Shown piece by piece: positions 23,596 through 32,413 of a stretch of DNA of 41,748 nucleotides. The translations under genes and the position numbers were made by a program. The notes under the pieces were generated by a model. It was not told the origin of the DNA. It saw only the letters and a list, made by a program, of their open reading frames with translations, and made no database searches. Every line of letters starts with the position of its first letter. Positions within the stretch are counted from its first letter, which is position 1. Origin of the DNA: Streptomyces roseochromogenus subsp. oscitans DS 12.976 (GTDB lineage Bacteria; Actinomycetota; Actinomycetes; Streptomycetales; Streptomycetaceae); contig NZ_CM002285.1 in the NCBI RefSeq assembly GCF_000497445.1, forward strand, positions 740,299 through 782,046. The letters are read 5' to 3'.

Positions 23596-23624
23596 TTGAC
23601 GTGTCTGGTTCAGACCTCTAGCTT
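23596..23624 (+). promoter_or_regulatory. Promoter of the alginate lyase gene
   Basis: TTGACG (23596-23601) and TAGCTT (23619-23624) are separated by exactly 17 bases, a good vegetative-type Streptomyces promoter. The spacer contains the dyad GTCTG-GTT-CAGAC, which could be a repressor site. The promoter begins 5 bases after the chitinase stop codon. Confidence 0.6.
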
Positions 23625-23640
23625 CTCGGGTCACCGGCGA

Positions 23641-23683
23641 CCAAGGATGCGTTCAGCGTTCAGAATGCTGAACGCATCCTTGG
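23641..23683 (+). promoter_or_regulatory. Perfect 17-bp leader hairpin with an alternative fold
   Basis: CCAAGGATGCGTTCAGC (23641-23657) and GCTGAACGCATCCTTGG (23667-23683) are exact reverse complements around a 9-base loop. The loop-proximal part contains a second CGTTCAG (23657-23663), which can pair instead with CTGAACG (23668-23674) around AATG. The two folds are mutually exclusive. The element lies between the promoter and the lyase start at 23716. It might terminate chitinase transcription, attenuate the lyase mRNA, or be a regulator dyad. No U-run follows. Confidence 0.65.
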
Positions 23684-23715
23684 GTTCGACATCCGGTCCG
23701 ACGAAGGGACCCCCC

Positions 23716-24492
23716 ATGACCCGAACCCGGCTCCTCGCGGTGCCGACCACCGCGGGCCTCGCCCTCGCCCTCTTCCTGCTCGGCAGCCCCAGCGCCATCG
23801 CCGCCGACCCGCATGTCGCACCCGGCGGCAACTTCGACCTGTCGGTCTGGGAGCTCCAGGAGCCCGTAGGCTCCCCCGGCAGCCCGACCACCATCCCGTC
23901 GTCCCGGCTCCAGGGCGCGAACGGCTACCAGGACGCGTACTTCTACACCGACACCCATGACGGGGCGATGACCTTCTGGGCGCCCGAGAAGGGCGTCACC
24001 ACGCCGAACTCCCATTACGCCCGCTCCGAGCTGCGCGAGATGAACCGCGACGGCAGCCCCGCCGACTGGACGCTGTCCGGTTCGCACAAGATGACCGCGA
24101 CCCTGCGCGTGGTGTCCGTGACGAAGAACGTGTGCGTCGGGCAGATCCACCTCGGCAGTGGCGGCTCCTCCACCAAGCCGCTGCTTGAGCTGTACTACCA
24201 CTCCAACGGCGACATCGTCCTCGGCACGGAGAACTCGCCGTCCGGCGGGCAGACCCCGCACCCCGTGGGACATGTGCCGATCGGCAAGACCTGGAACTAC
24301 GCCATCGCCGTCTCGGGCGGGAACACCATCGACCTGACGGTCGACGGCACCACCACCCACTACGCCATTCCTTCGTCCTTCAACCAGTACAAGCAGTACT
24401 TCAAGGCCGGTTCCTACAACCAGTCCTCCTCGGACAGCACCACCAACGGCGCCCGTGTCGCGTTCTACGGCCTGACCGTCACACATGGCTGA
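23716..24492 (+). CDS. Secreted PL7-family alginate lyase
   Basis: 258 residues, ATG at 23716 after GAAGGGA. The signal peptide ends at SPSAIAA. The three family 7 polysaccharide lyase signatures are present: RSELRE (Arg103-Glu108), QIH (Gln143-His145) and YFKAGSYNQ (from Tyr228), which make up the active-site cleft of the beta-jelly-roll fold. These enzymes cleave alginate by beta-elimination; QIH, as opposed to QVH, is generally associated with acting on guluronate-containing stretches. At about 230 residues the mature protein is a single-domain lyase without a binding module. It is expected to be extracellular and independently regulated by the promoter and hairpin upstream. Confidence 0.85.
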   Translation: MTRTRLLAVPTTAGLALALFLLGSPSAIAADPHVAPGGNFDLSVWELQEPVGSPGSPTTIPSSRLQGANGYQDAYFYTDTHDGAMTFWAPEKGVTTPNSHYARSELREMNRDGSPADWTLSGSHKMTATLRVVSVTKNVCVGQIHLGSGGSSTKPLLELYYHSNGDIVLGTENSPSGGQTPHPVGHVPIGKTWNYAIAVSGGNTIDLTVDGTTTHYAIPSSFNQYKQYFKAGSYNQSSSDSTTNGARVAFYGLTVTHG

Positions 24493-24582
24493 CACGCGGC
24501 CCGACCTGCGCGACTGGTGGAATCGGCCGTAGGGCCGTAGCGTCGTGTGAGGTCGGACACAGCACGACGGGTGGGAGCGACC

Positions 24583-25050
24583 ATGCGCGGATCAGTGACA
24601 GGAACGGCAGTCATCCTCGCGGCAGGCGCCCTGGTGACGGCGGCCATGACAACGGCCCCGGCTTCGGCGAGTCCGCCCACCACGGCCTCCGTGGCAGTCA
24701 GGCCCGAGCGCCCGCGTCCCGTCCTCGTCGACTGCACCTGGCACAAGAACGTCCGCCCCGCCGACTTCATCCTGGCCTGCGGCGACGGCAACAGCCGTCT
24801 CGACGGGCTCCACTGGTCGCAGTGGGGCCCGCACGGAGCGACGGCCACAGGTGTGAACATGGTCAACGACTGCAAGCCGTACTGCGCGGCCGGCCACTTC
24901 CACGCTTACCCGGTGACCGTACGGCTCGACGACCCGAGGCCCTGGAAGAAGCAGCCGCGGGTGCAGCACTACACGCTGATGAGCCTGACCTACACCGGTG
25001 CCCGGCCGGAAGGCTTCAAGCCGGTCATGATCTACCCGCTCTGGGACTGA
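24583..25050 (+). CDS. Small secreted protein of unknown function
   Basis: 155 residues, ATG at 24583 with GGGAG 5 bases upstream. The signal peptide (MRGSVTGTAVILAAGALVTA ... ASA) is followed by a domain of about 110 residues with four cysteines in LVDCTWHKN, ILACGDGN and NDCKPYCAAGHFHAYPV, which suggests two disulfides. It ends with MSLTYTGARPEGFKPVMIY. From memory it is a common Streptomyces secreted family with no known role. No catalytic motif is visible. It lies between the lyase and the propeller gene, with its own upstream gap of 90 bases. Confidence 0.7.
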   Translation: MRGSVTGTAVILAAGALVTAAMTTAPASASPPTTASVAVRPERPRPVLVDCTWHKNVRPADFILACGDGNSRLDGLHWSQWGPHGATATGVNMVNDCKPYCAAGHFHAYPVTVRLDDPRPWKKQPRVQHYTLMSLTYTGARPEGFKPVMIYPLWD

Positions 25051-25159
25051 CGCCCCGGCCCCCGCCTCCGGCGTGTCCCGTGCGACCGGCGATCCTCGCC
25101 CCGTCATGTTGGTGTGACCTTGTCCGCGGCGCCCCGTGCGCCGACCGAAGAGAGGTCAC

Positions 25160-26152
25160 ATGCCCCGACTCCCTCGCCTGGCCGGAGCCGCCACGGCCGT
25201 GCTCGCGCTCGGCCTGGCCGCGGCGGCTCCGGCCGTCGGCGACGAGCCCCTGGTCACCGGTGCGCGCATCGTCGCCCACTTCGATCAGGCCGCCGGCCAG
25301 ACCCCCGAGAACATCGCGCTCGAACCCGACGGCTCCGCCGACCTGACCTTCGCCTTCGCGCGGCAGGTCGCCCGCGTCGCCCCGGACGGCACCACCCGGA
25401 TCCGCGCGACCCTGCCGGACGTGCCCCACCCGGCCACTCCTCTGGTCCACAGCGCCCTCGTCACGGGCATCGCCCGCGCGCACGACGGCACGCTGTACGT
25501 CGGCTTCGCCACCGGCACCAGAAGGACCGGCATCTGGCGCCTCACCCCCGGCGAGGAACCCGAGCAGATCGCCGAGTTGCCGCCGAACGGGTACCCCAAC
25601 GGCCTGGCGCTCGACGAGAACCGCGGGGTGCTGTACGCCACCGACTCGGTCCGCGGCACGGTCTGGCTCGTCCCGCAACAGGGCGGCCCGGCCATGGCCT
25701 GGGCGACGGGCACGGCCCTCGCTCCGCTCCCCGCGCCCGCCCCCGGCTTCGGCGTCAACGGCGTCAAGATCCACGACGACGCCGTATGGGTGTCCAACAG
25801 CGACCGCGGCACACTGCTGCGTATCCCGGTCCGCGCGGACGGCTCCGCCGGGCCCGTCGAGACGCGGGCCCGCGGGCTCGACGGCATCGACGACTTCGAC
25901 TTCACCGGCCCCGGGACGACCGTGCTGGCCGCGCTGGACAGCGCCAACGCCCTTGCCGTTGTCCGTCCGGACGGCAGCTCCAGCGTCGTGCTTTCCGCGC
26001 GGGACGGACTGTCCAACCCGACGTCGGTGGCCGTGCGCGGGCGCACCGTGTATGTGCCGGGGGCGGCGTACTTCAGGCAGCGGGATCCGAACTTGCTCGT
26101 CGCCGCGGTGGCGCTCCGCTTGGAGGGCCGTGCGGGGTCACGTCTGCCGTGA
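25160..26152 (+). CDS. Secreted SMP-30/NHL-type beta-propeller protein
   Basis: 330 residues from ATG 25160, preferred over an in-frame start at 25136 because AGAGAGG sits directly before it and the product then begins with a clean signal peptide (MPRLPRLAGAATAVLALGLA, then AAAPAVG). The mature part has six propeller-like repeats, for example GRVAPDGTTRIRATLPDVPH-type blades (seen as QVARVAPDGTTRIR), VTGIARAHDGTLYVGFATG, GYPNGLALDENRGVLYATDS, PGFGVNGVKIHDDAVWVSNS and RGLDGIDDFDFTG. This resembles gluconolactonase/SMP-30 or YVTN/NHL proteins. Metal-binding residues are not clear, so it may be a binding protein rather than a lactonase. Confidence 0.7.
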   Translation: MPRLPRLAGAATAVLALGLAAAAPAVGDEPLVTGARIVAHFDQAAGQTPENIALEPDGSADLTFAFARQVARVAPDGTTRIRATLPDVPHPATPLVHSALVTGIARAHDGTLYVGFATGTRRTGIWRLTPGEEPEQIAELPPNGYPNGLALDENRGVLYATDSVRGTVWLVPQQGGPAMAWATGTALAPLPAPAPGFGVNGVKIHDDAVWVSNSDRGTLLRIPVRADGSAGPVETRARGLDGIDDFDFTGPGTTVLAALDSANALAVVRPDGSSSVVLSARDGLSNPTSVAVRGRTVYVPGAAYFRQRDPNLLVAAVALRLEGRAGSRLP

Positions 26153-26164
26153 AACGCCGTCAGC

Positions 26165-26237
26165 CGTCTGCGGCGGCGTCGTGGCTGGTCGCGCCCACGC
26201 GGCGGTAGCCGCATATCAGACACAGCCCTGCGCCCCT
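26165..26237. repeat. 73-bp dispersed intergenic element, copy 1
   Basis: This segment is the same length as, and 64/73 identical to, 32341-32413. The core contains GCGGC-GGTA-GCCGC, a small hairpin, followed by a fully conserved stretch of 22 bases. It begins 13 bases after the stop of the secreted propeller gene, in the gap between that gene and the convergent pyc gene. It probably acts as, or rides on, a bidirectional terminator; similar elements occur in many Streptomyces gaps. Confidence 0.75.
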
Positions 26238-26277
26238 GTTGGCCGCGCCCCCTTCGGGGCGCGGCCGACGGAGCCCG

Positions 26278-29200
26278 TCAGGCCAGCTCGACCAGTAGGT
26301 CGCCGCCCTCCACCTGCTGGATGCGGTTGATGGCCAGGCGGGAGATTCGGCCTGCCTTGGGGGCGGTGATGGTGGCCTCCATCTTCATCGCCTCGATGGT
26401 GGCTACGGTGGCACCGGCCGCCACCTCGTCGCCCTCGGTCACGGCGAGGGTCACCACGCCGGCGAACGGGGCTGCCACATGGCCGGTGTTGGCGCGGTCG
26501 GCCTTCTCCGTCACCGGTACGTCCGAGGCCGCGGCGCGGTCGCGGACCTGGATGGGGCGCAGTTGACCGTTGAGCGTGGACATCACGGTGCGCATACCGC
26601 GTTCGTCGGCCTCGCCGATGGCCTGCAGTTCGATCAGCAGCCGGACGCCGGGCTCCAGATCGACGGCGTACTCCTTGGCCGGGCGCAGGCCGTAGAAGAA
26701 GGCCTTGCTGTCCAGGACGCTGGTGTCGCCGAAGGCCTGCCGGTGAGTGTCGAACTCCCGTGTCGGGGCGGGGAACAGCAGCCGGTTGAGGGTGGCCCGG
26801 CGGTCCTTGGCCAGCCCCTCCCGGTCCTCGGCGGAGAGTTCGGGCGCGGGCTTGGGCGCGGCCCGGCCCTGGAGTGCCTTGGTGCGGAACGGCTCGGGCC
26901 AGCCGCCGGGCGGGGTGCCCAGTTCGCCGCGGAGGAAGCCGATCACCGAGTCCGGGATGTCGAACCTGTCGGGTGTCTCCTCGAAGTTCTCCGGGGAGAC
27001 GCCGGCGCCGACCAGGTGCAGGGCCAGGTCACCGACCACCTTCGAGGACGGGGTGACCTTGACCAGGCGGCCGAGGATGCGGTCGGCGGCCGCGTACATC
27101 GCCTCGATGTCCTCGAAGCGGTCGCCGAGGCCGAGCGCCACGGCCTGGGTGCGCAGGTTGGACAACTGGCCGCCGGGGATCTCGTGGTGGTAGACGCGGC
27201 CGGTCGGGGAGGCGAGGCCCGCCTCGAACGGGGCGTAGATCCTGCGGACCCCCTCCCAGTACGGCTCCAGATCGCCGACCGCCTGCAGATCGAGGCCGGT
27301 GGGGCGGTCGGAGTGGTCGGTGGCGGCGACGAGCGCCGACAGCGACGGCTGCGAGGTCGTACCGGCCATGGAGGCCACCGCGCCGTCCACCGCGTCGGCG
27401 CCCGCCTGGATCGCGGCGAGGTAGGTGGCGAGCTGCCCGCCCGCCGTGTCGTGCGTGTGCAGGTGCACGGGCAGGTCGAACTCGCGGCGCAGCGCGGAGA
27501 CGAGCTTGGCGGCGGCCGGGGCGCGCAGCAGCCCGGCCATGTCCTTGACCGCGAGGACGTGCGCGCCCGCCTCGACGATCTGCTCGGCCAGCCGCAGGTA
27601 GTAGTCGAGGGTGTAGAGCCGCTCGCCCGGGTCGTTGAGGTCGGCGGTGTAGCAGAGGGCGACCTCGGCGATCGCGGTGCCGGTCTCGCGTACGGCCTCG
27701 ATGGCGGGGCGCATCTGGCCGACGTCGTTGAGGGCGTCGAAGATGCGGAAGATGTCGATGCCGGTGGCGGCGGCCTCCTGGACGAAGGCGTCGGTCACCT
27801 CGGTCGGGTACGGGGTGTAGCCGACGGTGTTGCGGCCGCGCAGCAGCATCTGCAGGCAGATGTTGGGCACGGCCTCGCGCAGCGCGGCCAGCCGCTCCCA
27901 GGGGTCCTCGGCGAGGAAGCGCAGCGCCACGTCGTACGTCGCGCCGCCCCAGCACTCCAGGGACAGCAGCTCGGGCAGGGTGCGGGCGACGACCGGGGCG
28001 ACGGCGAGGAGGTCCTTGGTGCGCACGCGGGTGGCGAGCAGGGACTGGTGGGCGTCGCGGAAGGTGGTGTCGGTGACGCCGATCGTCGGCGACTCGCGCA
28101 GCCGGCGGGCGAAGCCCTCGGGGCCGAGGTCGACCAGCAACTGGCGGGAACCGGCGGGAGGTTCGCCGGTCGGCAGCGGTGGCAGCTTGGTTACCGGGTC
28201 GAGCAGGTCGGGGCGTTCGCCGTGCGGCTTGTTGACCGTCACGTCGGCGAGGAAGGTGAGCAGCTTGGTGCCGCGGTCGGCGGAGGAGCGGGCGGTGAGC
28301 AGGTGCGGGCGCTGCTCGATGAAGGAGGTGGTGACGCGGCCCGCCTGGAAGTCGGGGTCGTCCAGGACGGCCTGAAGGAACGGGATGTTGGTGGCCACGC
28401 CGCGGATGCGGAACTCGGCCACGGCACGCCGGGCCCGGCCGACGGCGGCCCTGAAGTCCCGGCCCCGGCAGGTGAGTTTGACCAGCATCGAGTCGAAGTG
28501 CGCGCTGATCTCCGTACCGGCGTGGGTGGTGCCGCCGTCCAGGCGGATGCCGGAGCCTCCCGGGGAGCGGTAGGCGCTGATCCGGCCGGTGTCCGGGCGG
28601 AAGCCGTTGGCGGGGTCCTCGGTGGTGATACGGCACTGGAGGGCGGCGCCGCGCAGGGTGATGGTGTCCTGGGCGAGGCCGAGGCCGGCGAGGGTCTCGC
28701 CGGAGGCGATCCGCAGCTGGGCCTGGACCAGGTCGACGTCCGTGACTTCCTCGGTCACGGTGTGCTCGACCTGGATGCGCGGGTTCATCTCGATGAAGAC
28801 GTGGTTGCCGTCGCGGTCCAGGAGGAACTCGACGGTGCCCGCGTTGCGGTAGCCGATCTCACGGGCGAAGCGGACGGCGTCGTCGCAGATCCGCTCCCGC
28901 ACCTCGGGGTCGAGGTTGGGGGCGGGGGCCAGCTCGATGACCTTCTGGTGGCGGCGCTGGAGCGAGCAGTCGCGTTCATAGAGGTGGATGACGTTGCCCT
29001 CGCCGTCGGCGAGGATCTGCACCTCGATGTGGCGCGGGTCGACGACGGCCTTCTCCAGGAAGACGGTCGGGTCGCCGAACGCGGAGGCGGCCTCGCGGGA
29101 GGCGGCCTCGATGGACTCGCGCAGCTGGGCGGGTTCCGCCACGCGGCGCATGCCGCGCCCGCCGCCGCCCGCGACGGCCTTGACGAAGACGGGGAAGCCG

Positions 29201-29652
29201 ATCTCCTCGGCGGCGCGCACCAGTTCGTCCACATCCGTGGAGGGCTGGGAGGAGCCGAGCACGGGGACGCCGGCGGCGCGGGCGGCGGCGACCGCGCGGG
29301 CCTTGTTGCCGGTCAGCTCCAGGGTGGCGGCGCTCGGGCCGACGAAGGTGATGCCCGCCTCCTCGCAGGCGCGGGCCAGTTCGGGGTTCTCGGACAGGAA
29401 GCCGTAGCCCGGGTAGACGGCGTCGGCACCGGCCCGGCGGGCGGCGCCCACGATCTCCTCGACGGAGAGATAGGCCCGCACCGGGTGCCCCGGCTCCCCG
29501 ATCTCGTACGCCTCGTCGGCCTTCAGCCGGTGCAGTGAGTTGCGGTCCTCGTGCGGGAAGACGGCGACGGTGCGCGCGCCGAGTTCGTAGCCCGCCCGGA
29601 ACGCGCGGATCGCGATCTCTCCACGGTTGGCGACCAGCACCTTGCGGAACAT
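26278..29652 (-). CDS. pyc: Pyruvate carboxylase
   Basis: 1124 residues, ATG at 29652, single-chain type. Domains in order: biotin carboxylase (MFRKVLVANRGEIAIRAFRA; ATP-grasp loop KAVAGGGGRGMR; EMNPRIQVEHTVTEE), carboxyltransferase (GVTDTTFRDAHQSLLATRVR; lysine of AVKDMAGLLR, carboxylated in homologues; metal ligands in HLHTHDT), a PYC allosteric/tetramerisation domain, and the biotin carrier domain with EAMKMEA, where Lys1090 is biotinylated. It makes oxaloacetate from pyruvate, ATP and bicarbonate in the cytosol, replenishing the TCA cycle during growth on sugars or amino acids. Full length; no lesion seen. It is convergent with the secreted propeller gene and follows the rhomboid-like gene on the same strand after a 156-base gap. 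Confidence 0.95.
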   Translation of the reverse strand: MFRKVLVANRGEIAIRAFRAGYELGARTVAVFPHEDRNSLHRLKADEAYEIGEPGHPVRAYLSVEEIVGAARRAGADAVYPGYGFLSENPELARACEEAGITFVGPSAATLELTGNKARAVAAARAAGVPVLGSSQPSTDVDELVRAAEEIGFPVFVKAVAGGGGRGMRRVAEPAQLRESIEAASREAASAFGDPTVFLEKAVVDPRHIEVQILADGEGNVIHLYERDCSLQRRHQKVIELAPAPNLDPEVRERICDDAVRFAREIGYRNAGTVEFLLDRDGNHVFIEMNPRIQVEHTVTEEVTDVDLVQAQLRIASGETLAGLGLAQDTITLRGAALQCRITTEDPANGFRPDTGRISAYRSPGGSGIRLDGGTTHAGTEISAHFDSMLVKLTCRGRDFRAAVGRARRAVAEFRIRGVATNIPFLQAVLDDPDFQAGRVTTSFIEQRPHLLTARSSADRGTKLLTFLADVTVNKPHGERPDLLDPVTKLPPLPTGEPPAGSRQLLVDLGPEGFARRLRESPTIGVTDTTFRDAHQSLLATRVRTKDLLAVAPVVARTLPELLSLECWGGATYDVALRFLAEDPWERLAALREAVPNICLQMLLRGRNTVGYTPYPTEVTDAFVQEAAATGIDIFRIFDALNDVGQMRPAIEAVRETGTAIAEVALCYTADLNDPGERLYTLDYYLRLAEQIVEAGAHVLAVKDMAGLLRAPAAAKLVSALRREFDLPVHLHTHDTAGGQLATYLAAIQAGADAVDGAVASMAGTTSQPSLSALVAATDHSDRPTGLDLQAVGDLEPYWEGVRRIYAPFEAGLASPTGRVYHHEIPGGQLSNLRTQAVALGLGDRFEDIEAMYAAADRILGRLVKVTPSSKVVGDLALHLVGAGVSPENFEETPDRFDIPDSVIGFLRGELGTPPGGWPEPFRTKALQGRAAPKPAPELSAEDREGLAKDRRATLNRLLFPAPTREFDTHRQAFGDTSVLDSKAFFYGLRPAKEYAVDLEPGVRLLIELQAIGEADERGMRTVMSTLNGQLRPIQVRDRAAASDVPVTEKADRANTGHVAAPFAGVVTLAVTEGDEVAAGATVATIEAMKMEATITAPKAGRISRLAINRIQQVEGGDLLVELA

Positions 29653-29808
29653 TCTGGATTCCCTTCAGCTGCCTGCCGGCGACGAACACCATGGTGTCAG
29701 CCACGCCCTGCCGTACCTCGCGGCAACCTTAGGGGGTGCCCGCGCGTGTCGACGTGCGAAAACCATCACATTGACGAGGTGGGGGGCGCCACACGCGCGC
29801 GGTGGAAT

Positions 29809-30765
29809 TCAGCGTTCCAGGGAGGTCATCGCCGCGTCCTGGGAACGCTCGGCGGCCGCCTGAGCGGGCACGGACGGGGGCGGCGCGGGCGCGGGCACGA
29901 CCGGCGGCTCCCCGGAGGCGGGCGCGGGGATCGCGGGCACCTCCTGGGACGCGGGCGCGGGGCTCGCCGACGGCTCTTGCGACGCGGGCACGGGCTCCAC
30001 CGGCGGCTCGGCGGACGCGAACCCTCGCTCCCGGATGCGCAGCAGGGACCGCAGGCGCGCCTGGAGTCCAGGGCGGTGGCCGTGCAGGAGGCCGAGGAGG
30101 ATCGCCGAGCCCACGGCGATCAGATGCTCGCGGCCGGCCAGGTTGGGGACGGCGATGGACTCCCACACCATCGAGCCGCCGGTCATCGAGAACACCACGG
30201 GCGCGCGTTTGACCACGGCGAGATAGGTGAACAGGCCGACCACGGCCGCGGAGGGGCCGGTGTCCAGCACCTGCCCGTACGCGTGCGGCAGTCCGAAGCC
30301 CCACCACCCGGGGCCCAGCGCGATCATCACGCGGGCGGTGAGCGTGCCGGCCACGGTGGTGGCGTAGGCGATCGCCAGGGTACGGGCGCGGCCCAGGACC
30401 ACCTCGGCGAGCGCGAAGGCGAGGAACAGCTGGGTGATGCCCGCCCACACGGGCAGGTCCAGCGCGGGGACGTACAGCGACACGGGCGTGCGCAGCAGGG
30501 AGAGCCACAGCGGCAGATCGGCCCTGACGCCGCCGAGCCACTCCACCCACTGGGCGCCCAGTGGGTGCTGGGCGATGTCATGGAAGAAGACGACGCCGAA
30601 CGCGGCGACGAACCCCAGCAGCAGCCCGGACAGTCCGCGGTGCATGAGGCGTCGCACCGGGTCGACGACGATGGAGTGCCACTCGCCCCGCAGGGTGCGC
30701 CCGGTGAACCGGACGAGCCGTGCGAGTAACGGCCGGCACCATGGGATGCGCCCTTCAGTCGTCAT
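29809..30765 (-). CDS. Rhomboid-like integral membrane protein with proline-rich tail
   Basis: 318 residues with about six hydrophobic segments in the first 230. Two features recall rhomboid proteases: DTGPSAAVVGLF, with Ser172 in a GxS context, and REHLIAVGSAILLGLL, with His214 at the start of the last helix. Together these would form the Ser-His dyad of the actinobacterial rhomboid-like group. The glycine after the serine in GxSG is replaced by Ala, so activity is uncertain. From about residue 240 the protein is a cytosolic or exposed Pro/Ala-rich tail with imperfect PASQEP/PASGEP repeats. It is alone on its transcript or upstream of pyc. The function is not known. Confidence 0.55.
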   Translation of the reverse strand: MTTEGRIPWCRPLLARLVRFTGRTLRGEWHSIVVDPVRRLMHRGLSGLLLGFVAAFGVVFFHDIAQHPLGAQWVEWLGGVRADLPLWLSLLRTPVSLYVPALDLPVWAGITQLFLAFALAEVVLGRARTLAIAYATTVAGTLTARVMIALGPGWWGFGLPHAYGQVLDTGPSAAVVGLFTYLAVVKRAPVVFSMTGGSMVWESIAVPNLAGREHLIAVGSAILLGLLHGHRPGLQARLRSLLRIRERGFASAEPPVEPVPASQEPSASPAPASQEVPAIPAPASGEPPVVPAPAPPPSVPAQAAAERSQDAAMTSLER

Positions 30766-31221
30766 GAGACACGGCAGCCCATCGCCTTCGGCTCCGCCGA
30801 CACGTCCATCGCCCCCTTTTACCCCGCTCCCGGCATGCCGGTGGCGGGGCGTTTTTTGGTCATCCGCCCGTTTGAAACGTCATCGTATAGATGTACGGAT
30901 CTTGCCCCGTCACCGCACCCCTGCGTACGGAGCGCGACGGCCCCGCCTCAGCCGCCCTTCCCGCCTGCGGTCATGCGTCCGGTCCCTCCCCCGGTGTGGG
31001 CCTCTGTGGTGGTGAGGCCCGATCGCTGACAGTTCAGCGAGCCGGGAGGCGGGCGTCAAGATCCATTGCGGAAGCACACGGGTGTGGGAAGACCCACAGG
31101 TGTGCGGCGACGGAATCCGGGCCCGGGAGGCAACCTCGGCCCCCGCGGATCCGTCCTCCCATACAGGCTCCTGTACAGCCCTGTTGGGGAACTCCCTCTC
31201 CGCCAACCGGAGCAGCGCGCC
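30766..31221. other. Gene-free region upstream of the aldo/keto reductase
   Basis: I see no coding sequence here on either strand. It contains a plus-strand terminator (30822-30857) and, at 30883-30896, CATC-GTATA-GATG, a short dyad in an AT-rich patch that may belong to the promoter of the leftward rhomboid-like gene. A MerR regulator gene, expected next to the promoter at 31222, is absent. Confidence 0.5.
30822..30857 (+). terminator. Strong intrinsic terminator with no upstream gene on its strand
   Basis: CCCCGC (30822-30827) pairs with GCGGGG (30844-30849) around the perfect palindrome CCGGCATGCCGG (30830-30841), and is followed by G then six Ts (30852-30857). It terminates rightward transcription only. 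The nearest plus-strand gene to its left ends at 26152; in between lie only leftward genes. Confidence 0.7.
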
Positions 31222-31252
31222 TTGACTTCGAGAGCGCTCCAACTCGTAGCGT
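31222..31252 (+). promoter_or_regulatory. MerR-type promoter with 19-bp spacer
   Basis: TTGACT (31222-31227) and TAGCGT (31247-31252) are 19 bases apart, too long for normal RNA polymerase contact but typical of promoters untwisted by MerR-family activators. The spacer region 31225-31244 is a dyad with 14 of 20 symmetric positions centred on AGCG (between 31234 and 31235). The aldo/keto reductase ATG is 66 bases downstream of the -10 box. Confidence 0.55.
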
Positions 31253-31317
31253 CGCAGACGTCCGGCCCCGTGCCGTACCCACGACGATCGAGTGTGCAGG
31301 AAAGGCTGGCACATCAC

Positions 31318-32307
<990 letters not shown>

Positions 32308-32340
32308 GCGCCGAAGGGGGTGCCGGGAACTGTCGTCGGG

Positions 32341-32413
32341 CGTCTGCGGGTTCGTTGTGGTTGCTCACGCCCACGCGGCGGCAGCCGCATATCAGACACA
32401 GCCCCGCGCCCCT
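32341..32413. repeat. 73-bp dispersed intergenic element, copy 2
   Basis: 64 of 73 bases match copy 1 (26165-26237), with no gaps needed. As in copy 1 it lies shortly after the stop of a rightward gene (33 bases) and reaches the end of a convergent leftward gene; here it overlaps the MFS stop codon by 2 bases. The hairpin is GCGGC-GGCA-GCCGC. Confidence 0.75.

Noticed and set aside
26479..29538. Open frame of about 1000 codons opposite pyc
   Set aside because: It is the high-GC mirror of a conserved enzyme, with low-complexity V/A/G/R/D-rich translation and no family motif; pyc has every domain on the other strand.
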